Positions 1-7,250 of a DNA stretch of 64,000 nucleotides are shown here, piece after piece (within the stretch, counting starts at the first letter, position 1; every line of letters begins with the position of its first letter). A program made the translations under genes and the position numbers. Below the pieces are notes generated by a model. It searched no databases, was not told the DNA's origin, and saw nothing but the letters and a program-made list of their open reading frames with translations. The DNA lies in NCBI GenBank assembly GCA_033283325.1, contig JAWMQO010000002.1, positions 579,792 through 643,791 on the forward strand, in the 5' to 3' direction. Source of the stretch: Mangrovimicrobium sp033283325. Its GTDB lineage: Bacteria; Pseudomonadota; Gammaproteobacteria; Pseudomonadales; Halieaceae.

Positions 1-557
1 TCACCCCGCAGCACGGCGCTGCACCAGCGTTGGTAGTGCTCACGAAATAGCGGCCAACTGCGGTGTTCCGGCTCGTTGGCCAGGAAAAACCAGTCGCTGT
101 CGCGGCCGGCGAGATAGACCGCCGGGTGGCTCCAGGCCTGGGCGGATTTGGGCGACGGCGCGTTGCATGCCTCCAGGTAGGCGTCCCGCGGCGCCGGCAG
201 GCCCAGTGAGCTGAGACTGGCGGAGCAGCACTCCAGCATACGGTTCAGGGTCGGCAGGTACTCGCTGTTCTCGATCGCGTGTTTGGCCCCGCGGAGAATC
301 TGTTCCACCGGCAATTCAGCCAGTGCGTCCAGCCACAGTTTCTTGATCTGGCTGAGCTGTGTCTGGTCCGGGTAGGCCGCGTAGTACTGGTTGTGGTAGT
401 TCAGGCGGAACAGGGCAAAGACCTGGTTGATGGCCTCGACATGGCCCTCGGGCGGCGCGCCGGGCTTTTCAGCTTGCCCAGCTGGTGTCGCTGAGGTCGT
501 CTTCGAGGCTGCGATCCCGCGTCCGACCTGTTGAATGAGATCCCTGCTGTCCGGCAT
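1..557 (-). CDS. Lambda P-like replication protein (partial, runs off the window)
   Basis: Reading leftward from an ATG at 557, an open frame of 185 codons continues to the window edge, so the C-terminus is missing. The protein has a polar, Pro/Ala-rich head (about residues 1-35) followed by a helical domain with FALFRLNYHNQYYAAYPD, KKLWLDAL and YLPTLNRML, which resembles the replication protein P family (phage lambda P-type helicase loaders found on many gammaproteobacterial chromosomes). Its start overlaps the end of the DnaT-like gene by 89 bp in another frame, indicating translational coupling. A role in loading the replicative helicase during restart is inferred from the family and the neighbour, not proven. 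Confidence 0.7.
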   Translation of the reverse strand, partial: MPDSRDLIQQVGRGIAASKTTSATPAGQAEKPGAPPEGHVEAINQVFALFRLNYHNQYYAAYPDQTQLSQIKKLWLDALAELPVEQILRGAKHAIENSEYLPTLNRMLECCSASLSSLGLPAPRDAYLEACNAPSPKSAQAWSHPAVYLAGRDSDWFFLANEPEHRSWPLFREHYQRWCSAVLRG

Positions 558-1623
558 TGCTCTTACCTGCTGTTTGCATCTGGTGGCGCTTGGCCCAGTG
601 GAACTTGACGTGCTGCAGGAACTTGCTGTTCCAGGATGTGTGCACCTGCCCGCTGTCTTTCCAGTAGACGATGAATTCTGGCAGCAGGGAGCGGGCGAAG
701 TCGAGGTCGATGTGCGACATGTGCAGGATGTCGTAGACATCCCGGCTCGGCTGCCAGTGATCGGCAATCGGCCGCGGCTCGCTGCCGTGTTCCACCGCGG
801 CAGTATAGCGCGCCCACTGGATGCGGATGTGCTGGATGAACTTTGAGTTCAGCTCCTTTGGCGCGGCCCCGCGCTCGCGCCAGTAGAGAATGAACTCCGG
901 AATGGCATCCTCGATGAAGTTCCGGTTGATCCCGCCGCGCAGCATGATCTCCATGGCGTCGGCACTGGGCCGCCAGTCGTTGTCCAGGGGCGTCGGCTCC
1001 GGCACCTCGAAGCGGCTGCGCTTGTCCTGTTGTTGCTGCCGGTGGCGCCAGTTGTTGGTCACATGCTGGCGGAACTTGTTCTCCCAGGCGTGGTGAGTCT
1101 CCCCGCGCTCGCGCCAGTAAAAGATGAAATCTTCCAGTTGGTCCAGGGCGAACTGCCGCGGTATGTTGTGGTTGAGCGCCAGCAGCTGCAGCAGGTCTTC
1201 GCTCGGCGCCCAGTTTGCCGGTAGCGGCGCCGCGCTGCGGCGGACCGGTGCCGGCGCTTCCGGGGCGCGCTGCGCAGCTCTTGCGGTCTGGCGCACTGGC
1301 TCGTTGAGGGCGAATACCAGGCGCTCGCTGGAGTGTAGCGGCGGTGAATCCACCAGGATTACCCCGTTATCCACCAGGGAACGGCTGATCCGGTGCAGGT
1401 CCACGGCGTTCCAGAAGGGCAGCGAGGAGAGCAGGTATTCCCGGGAGACCGCCAGCCAGGCGTGGTTGTCGCGTATCTGCGGCTGGTGGTGCTGGAACAG
1501 GCCGTGCAGGTGCTGCAGCAGGATGGCTTCCTCCAGCCCGATGGTCGCCGCGAGTCCTGCGGAGAAGACCAGTTGGCGTTCAGGGACGAGCGAGGATTCC
1601 ATCGTTGCCTTGTCAGTTATCAT
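469..1623 (-). CDS. DnaT-like protein with three tandem DnaT DNA-binding domains
   Basis: A 384-residue protein. Residues 1-110 form a leading domain without an obvious catalytic motif. Three copies of a DnaT-type domain follow at about 134-195, 213-274 and 286-347, each with the pattern W-x-P-S-x-D, then EFI-x-YW, then a W/N-x-KF-x-QH motif and a closing W. Escherichia coli DnaT, the primosome protein that works with PriA/PriB and DnaC in replication restart, has one such domain. The ATG at 1623 is poorly placed; an ATG at 1602 (codon 8) has AAGG upstream and may be the real start. The overlapping downstream lambda P-like gene supports a primosome or helicase-loading role (inference). Confidence 0.75.
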   Translation of the reverse strand: MITDKATMESSLVPERQLVFSAGLAATIGLEEAILLQHLHGLFQHHQPQIRDNHAWLAVSREYLLSSLPFWNAVDLHRISRSLVDNGVILVDSPPLHSSERLVFALNEPVRQTARAAQRAPEAPAPVRRSAAPLPANWAPSEDLLQLLALNHNIPRQFALDQLEDFIFYWRERGETHHAWENKFRQHVTNNWRHRQQQQDKRSRFEVPEPTPLDNDWRPSADAMEIMLRGGINRNFIEDAIPEFILYWRERGAAPKELNSKFIQHIRIQWARYTAAVEHGSEPRPIADHWQPSRDVYDILHMSHIDLDFARSLLPEFIVYWKDSGQVHTSWNSKFLQHVKFHWAKRHQMQTAGKSNAGQQGSHSTGRTRDRSLEDDLSDTSWAS

Positions 1624-1718
1624 GGGCGGTCTGTTAGGATACCGAGCTGTGGTGAATAACGACAGTTAAACCCGAAAATCCTTGCGGCAGAGCCGGGAAG
1701 TTTCGATCCGCGCTCACA

Positions 1719-1818
1719 ACGGCCAGGCCCCACTGGAACACGCCAAAAAGCGCACATCCATGTGCAGGCTCGGGCGGCGACGTCCTGTCGCCTTACGGTT
1801 CCAGTGGGGCCTGGCCGT
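1719..1818. repeat. 20-bp perfect inverted repeat with 60-nt internal structure upstream of radA
   Basis: Positions 1719-1738 and 1799-1818 are perfect reverse complements (20 of 20). Between them lie smaller palindromic pieces, for example a short one around 1752-1765 and a GGCGAC/GTCGCC pair around 1777-1792. The element lies between the divergent dnaT-like and radA genes and would fold into a long branched hairpin. No coding function is supported. It could be a repeat element or a structured leader; nothing in the sequence decides between these. Confidence 0.6.
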
Positions 1819-1886
1819 CGCGAACGCTGCGCCGTGCCAGATCACAACCCGTGCCGGTCAGGGCACGCTTTAAAAACGGAAGTCCG

Positions 1887-3266
1887 ATGGCCAAACAAAA
1901 GACCGCCTATGTCTGCACCGAATGTGGCTCCGATTACGCCAAGTGGCAGGGCCAGTGCGCTGACTGCGGCGCCTGGAATACCGTCAGTGAAGTGCGCCTC
2001 GGGCCGGCCAGGAGCGGCCGAGCCGGGAGCCGGGCCGGTGGCAGCCGCGCGGGCTTTGCCGGTGCGCTATCCGGGGCGAAGACCCTCGCGGAAATCGACG
2101 TCGAAGACCTGCCGCGTTTCACCTCTGGCACCGGGGAGTTCGACCGGGTGCTCGGTGGTGGCCTGGTGCCCGGCTCCGCAGTACTGGTGGGCGGTCACCC
2201 GGGGGCGGGCAAGAGTACCCTGCTGTTGCAGACCATGTGCCATCTCGCCGGGAGCATGGAGGCGCTCTATGTGACCGGGGAGGAATCCCTGCAACAGGTG
2301 GCGATGCGGGCGCGGCGCCTGCAGTTGCCGATGGAGCGGCTGCGGATGATGGCAGAGACCAGCGTGGAGACGATCATCGCCGCGGCGGAGGAGTTCAAGC
2401 CGCGGGTGCTGGTGGTGGACTCGATACAGGTGGTGCACAGCGAGGATATCGCCTCGGCGCCTGGGAGCGTCTCCCAGGTGCGGGAGTGTGCGGCTTTTCT
2501 CACGCGTTTCGCCAAGCAAAGTGGCACAGTGCTGTTCCTCGTAGGTCACGTGACCAAGGATGGCTCCCTGGCGGGGCCGAAGGTGCTGGAGCACATGATC
2601 GACTGCTCCATCCTGCTGGAGGGCTCCCACGATTCGCGCTTCCGCACCCTGCGGGGGCAGAAGAACCGCTTCGGCGCAGTCAACGAGCTCGGCGTGTTCG
2701 CCATGACCGAGCAGGGCCTGCGGGAGGTGAAAAACCCTTCGGCCATTTTCCTCGACCGCAGCCACGGCCCGGCCCCGGGCAGCGCGGTGATGGTGGTATG
2801 GGAGGGCACTCGTCCACTGCTGGTGGAAATCCAGGCCCTGGTGGACGACAGCCAGCTCGGCAATCCCCGGCGGGTGGCGGTGGGCCTGGAGCAGAACCGC
2901 CTCGCCATGTTGCTGGCGGTACTGCACCGCCACGGCGGCCTGCAGGTGGGGGACCAGGATGTTTTCGCCAACGTGGTCGGCGGGGTGAAAGTGCTGGAGA
3001 CCAGCGCCGATCTCGCGCTGCTCCTGGCGATCGTATCCAGCTACCGCGACCGCCTGCTGCCGCGGGACATGGTGGTGTTTGGGGAGGTGGGTTTGTCGGG
3101 GGAGATCCGCCCGGTACCCTCGGGCCAGGAACGGCTCTCGGAAGCGGCCAAGCACGGCTTCAAGCGGGCGATCGTGCCGAAGGCCAACGCCCCGCGGACA
3201 GCGCCCGCCGGGATGCAGGTCACCGCTGTCTCAACCCTCGCCGAGGCGCTTTCGGCGGTCGAATAG
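1887..3266 (+). CDS. radA: DNA repair protein RadA (Sms)
   Basis: A 459-residue RadA/Sms, a RecA-like ATPase that drives branch migration of recombination intermediates. The N-terminus carries the four-cysteine zinc finger (C10, C13, C24, C27). A Walker A, GHPGAGKS, lies at about 103-110; the His-Pro-Gly replaces the more usual Asp-Pro-Gly. The RadA-specific KNRFG motif follows, then a C-terminal Lon-protease-like domain (about 285-459). The start is placed at ATG 1887 because MAKQKTAYVC is the family's usual beginning and GGAAG lies just upstream; an in-frame start at 1851 would add 12 atypical residues. The length is normal for the family. Confidence 0.97.
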   Translation: MAKQKTAYVCTECGSDYAKWQGQCADCGAWNTVSEVRLGPARSGRAGSRAGGSRAGFAGALSGAKTLAEIDVEDLPRFTSGTGEFDRVLGGGLVPGSAVLVGGHPGAGKSTLLLQTMCHLAGSMEALYVTGEESLQQVAMRARRLQLPMERLRMMAETSVETIIAAAEEFKPRVLVVDSIQVVHSEDIASAPGSVSQVRECAAFLTRFAKQSGTVLFLVGHVTKDGSLAGPKVLEHMIDCSILLEGSHDSRFRTLRGQKNRFGAVNELGVFAMTEQGLREVKNPSAIFLDRSHGPAPGSAVMVVWEGTRPLLVEIQALVDDSQLGNPRRVAVGLEQNRLAMLLAVLHRHGGLQVGDQDVFANVVGGVKVLETSADLALLLAIVSSYRDRLLPRDMVVFGEVGLSGEIRPVPSGQERLSEAAKHGFKRAIVPKANAPRTAPAGMQVTAVSTLAEALSAVE

Positions 3267-3339
3267 GTCAGGGCGTCGCCGCGGTGGATTGCTGGTCGGG
3301 CGCCAGCGACCAGGCTCCAGCGCAGTCGGAGCCTTTGGC

Positions 3340-3705
3340 TCAGGCCTCCTCCAGCCGGCGGAGCTCCTCTTCCAGCAGCGCGATATCCATGTGTTGGGCC
3401 AGCAAGTCACGCAGTGGGTCGATATTCTCCCGGTCGACATGTTGCACGGTAAAGCCCAGTCGTCCGGCTTCCACGTGCTGCAGGTAGGCATAGAGTTCCA
3501 GTTCCTCCCCGCCGGGAAGCTGGATCAGCAGGGTGAAGGGCTCGTTGTACTGGGCATCCCAGACTGCCGGCTGGTCGGTGGAGGCGCCGTTCAGGGAGAT
3601 GTCGATCAGCCGCTGGCGCCAGACGCTGCCGCCCTGGTGGACCTCCACCGGTAATTCCAGGGCGACACGGGTGAACTGGCGTTTTTCATTAAAGTTTTCG
3701 GTCAT
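3340..3705 (-). CDS. PilZ domain protein
   Basis: A 121-residue single-domain protein with both c-di-GMP-binding PilZ signatures: RxxxR at R9/R13 and DxSxxG at D35-G40 (DISLNG). A helical, Glu/Leu-rich tail covers residues 95-121. PilZ proteins bind c-di-GMP and pass the signal to motility, adhesion or exopolysaccharide machinery; the partner here is unknown. It is convergent with radA (73 bp between stops) and stands alone on its strand. A GGEEF diguanylate cyclase is encoded elsewhere in this window (51952-53166), but nothing shows that the two work together. Confidence 0.88.
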   Translation of the reverse strand: MTENFNEKRQFTRVALELPVEVHQGGSVWRQRLIDISLNGASTDQPAVWDAQYNEPFTLLIQLPGGEELELYAYLQHVEAGRLGFTVQHVDRENIDPLRDLLAQHMDIALLEEELRRLEEA

Positions 3706-3879
3706 ATTGAGCGCAGCTCTGCAGAAGGCCTTGCGCTCACTATAGCGCTACATCGGTCTGAGGCAAATCTCCCCAAGTTCCCGGTCTGCTTGCCGATGTC
3801 AATTCTCGCGACTACCTTTTTAGCGGGTGGCCCGCTTGCCTGCGCCGCCAAATCTTTTGTCCCAGAGGAAAGTGAAGCA

Positions 3880-4455
3880 ATGAAAAAAATACTGGTATCC
3901 ATCATCGGAAGTGTCTCCCTGCTGGTGGCTTTTGCCGCCGCCGCCGACGTGCAAAGCGGCCGCATGGTCCAGGTAGAGGCCGAGGCGGAAGTGGCCGCGA
4001 TCGATCTCGAGACCCGGCAGGTCAGCCTGAAACTCCCGAGCGGAGAGATCATAACGGTTGCGGCGCCCGAAAAGGTGGTCAAGCTGGAGGACGTGAGCGT
4101 CGGTGACGTCGTGCATGCAGCCTATGTCGCCGGCATCGAAGGAGAGGTCCGCGAGCCTACCGAGGAAGAATTGGCAGAACCCTGGGTAGTACTGCAGGAC
4201 GCGGGCGCCGGCATGGTAGAGGGCCAGCCAACCGTGGGTGCTGCGCGGGTGATCCGGGCCGTATGTACGGTAGAGGGCATGAATCGCCTGCTGGGCACCG
4301 CAACGCTGATGGATTCCATGGGCCGTGTGCATGTGATTGGCGAAGTTGAGCCCGCCAAAATGGAGGGCGTCACCCTCGGCCAGACCGTGGTGGTCGTATT
4401 CCAGGAGGCCCTGGCCGTGACCCTGGAACCGGTGGGGGCGGGCGAAGCGCCCTGA
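3880..4455 (+). CDS. Exported protein of unknown function
   Basis: The ATG at 3880 is chosen over an upstream one at 3790 because AGAGGAAAG (3864-3872) is a well-spaced ribosome site and the protein then begins with a classical signal peptide: MKK, a hydrophobic stretch, and an Ala-rich cleavage area around residues 20-26. The mature part of about 165 residues is acidic and probably beta-rich, with a segment resembling small OB-like exported proteins (VAAIDLETRQVSLKLPSGE). Two Gly/Val-rich halves around residues 35-85 and 130-185 look alike in style, but no catalytic motif is seen. A REP-derived repeat array starts 15 bp after the stop. Function is unknown; a periplasmic location is inferred. 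Confidence 0.75.
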   Translation: MKKILVSIIGSVSLLVAFAAAADVQSGRMVQVEAEAEVAAIDLETRQVSLKLPSGEIITVAAPEKVVKLEDVSVGDVVHAAYVAGIEGEVREPTEEELAEPWVVLQDAGAGMVEGQPTVGAARVIRAVCTVEGMNRLLGTATLMDSMGRVHVIGEVEPAKMEGVTLGQTVVVVFQEALAVTLEPVGAGEAP

Positions 4456-4470
4456 CGAGAGCCGAATAAT

Positions 4471-4672
4471 TCGCCCGCGGAGCGGGCTCCCACAGGACTG
4501 GCGGGCTCCTACAGGGCTGGCGGGCTCCTACAGGGCTGGCGGGCTCCTACAGGGCTGGCGGGCTCATACAGGGCTAGCGGGCTCATACAGGGCTGGCGGG
4601 CTCATACAGAGCTGGCTGGCTCCCACAGGGCTGGAGTCTTGTGTCTTGTGTGGGAGCCCGCTCCGCGGGCGA
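4471..4672. repeat. REP-flanked tandem array, 8 x 19 bp
   Basis: Positions 4471-4494 and 4649-4672 are perfect 24-bp inverted copies of the REP element found throughout the window. Between and overlapping them, 4484-4635 is an exact 19-bp-period array of eight units (type GGGCTCCTACAGGGCTGGC), with small changes such as CTCATAC in units 5-7. The unit is half of a REP (GGGCTCCYACAG) plus a 7-bp joint, so the array looks like internal amplification of a REP pair. It lies between the exported protein gene and ettA; their stops are about 310 bp apart and no gene lies between. Confidence 0.9.
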
Positions 4673-4724
4673 TAGCCTGCCCGGATCTGCCCGTCGGCCG
4701 TTTTCCTCGTTCGCGCTAAAGGGG

Positions 4725-4745
4725 ATCGCTCACGGAGTGAGCTCC
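4725..4745. repeat. Single REP-like palindrome downstream of ettA
   Basis: ATCGCTCACGGAGTGAGCTC is a variant of the REP core with a CTCAC/GTGAG stem. It lies 20 bp beyond the ettA stop and 50 bp from the tandem array. Such hairpins often stabilise or end transcripts; that role is not shown here. Confidence 0.7.
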
Positions 4746-4765
4746 TTCAGGCCGTACCCCGGGTT

Positions 4766-6430
<1,665 letters not shown>

Positions 6431-6536
6431 GGGGGTTCCGTTAACGCTGGTGGAAATTTGCGCGGATTTTAGCAGCCGTGGGGGGAGGGTGCATCATCGA
6501 TCCTTGGGTTGTGTTGTCGGCGGCCTGCCGGCCGCT

Positions 6537-6790
6537 GCATTGTCGCCGTGCGGTGAAGGGCTTTTGCTCCATTACGGGCGCTTGCGGCGCGTTGGCCGCT
6601 TAGATTCTTTACCTCGCGAGTTGCGACCTCTTGTTACATGAGCGCTGAGCGGGATGGAGGATCGGTGCTTCGTGGGTGGGTTGGTTCGGCAGGAGGTGCG
6701 CACTGTGTTGGTGACTAAAGTAAGGAAGGGCTGAGTTCGCACCGACGCCCTCCAAGTCCGCAAAAGCCCTTCACCGCACAGCGCCAATGC
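6537..6790. repeat. MITE-like element A, 31-bp terminal inverted repeats
   Basis: The ends 6537-6567 and 6760-6790 are inverted copies with 29 of 31 matches, including a shared GGTGAAGGGCTTTTGC run. The 254-bp interior has no supported gene; an open frame on the minus strand reads only through the repeat. The interior matches element B (6900-7126) in reverse orientation in at least three blocks: 6571-6600 with 7077-7106, 6671-6700 with about 6977-7006, and 6732-6757 with 6921-6946. Size, terminal repeats and lack of a transposase suggest a non-autonomous mobile or dispersed palindromic element (inference). Confidence 0.7.
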
Positions 6791-6899
6791 GGAGTGCGAA
6801 CTGACAGGCGCAGGGCGCTCAGCCCAGCTTCACTGGCACCTGAGTCAGGGAGTCACGGATCGAAGTGGAACGGGGAGAGTTTACTCCCGCGTTGACTGT

Positions 6900-7126
6900 G
6901 GGTGCGTATGCTCTTTTACGGACTTGGAGGGCGTCGGCGCGAACTCGGCCTTGTGCGGAACCTCAGCGCCCCGCGCCCCTCCTACCGAACCAACCCACCC
7001 ACGAGGCACCAAGCCCTCACCGGGCACGGCGGCAAATCCACGCCCGGTCGCAACTCGCAAGATTCCGGGCCACTCCGGTCAACGCGCCGCAAGCGCCCGC
7101 AATGGAGTAAAAGAGCCTACGCACCC
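6900..7126. repeat. MITE-like element B, inverted relative to element A
   Basis: The ends 6900-6919 and 7107-7126 are inverted copies (19 of 20, GGGTGCGT-x-x-GCTCTTTTAC type). The interior is homologous to element A but runs the other way, so the two make a large imperfect inverted repeat with arms of about 205 bp and a spacer of about 130 bp. After it, 7160-7215 carries a third degenerate fragment (AACGCGCCGCAATTGCCCGC and a TAAGCAAGAGAGCC end). No promoter or gene is supported in 6431-7250, apart from these repeats and a short GGGAG/CTCCC hairpin near 6874-6889. Confidence 0.65.
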
Positions 7127-7250
7127 GCAGGCAGCGCAGCGGCCGAAAGGCCGCCACCCCGAACAGAACTCCCCCGCAACACCGCCCAACGCGCCGCAAT
7201 TGCCCGCAACTAAGCAAGAGAGCCTGTCAACGAATCCAGCAGGGGGAGAA

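Noticed and set aside
279..494. Open frame on the plus strand within the lambda P-like gene
   Set aside because: It is opposite the supported minus-strand frame, has no ribosome site and no recognisable domain.
2067..3155. Long open frame opposite radA
   Set aside because: High GC leaves antisense frames open; the composition is His/Arg/Gln-rich without motifs, and radA is certain.
4484..4635. CRISPR array
   Set aside because: The 19-bp units are directly adjacent, with no variable spacers, and no cas genes are nearby.
6572..6787. 71-codon frame inside element A
   Set aside because: It consists wholly of the repeat element; such frames recur with the repeat and are unlikely to be expressed genes.
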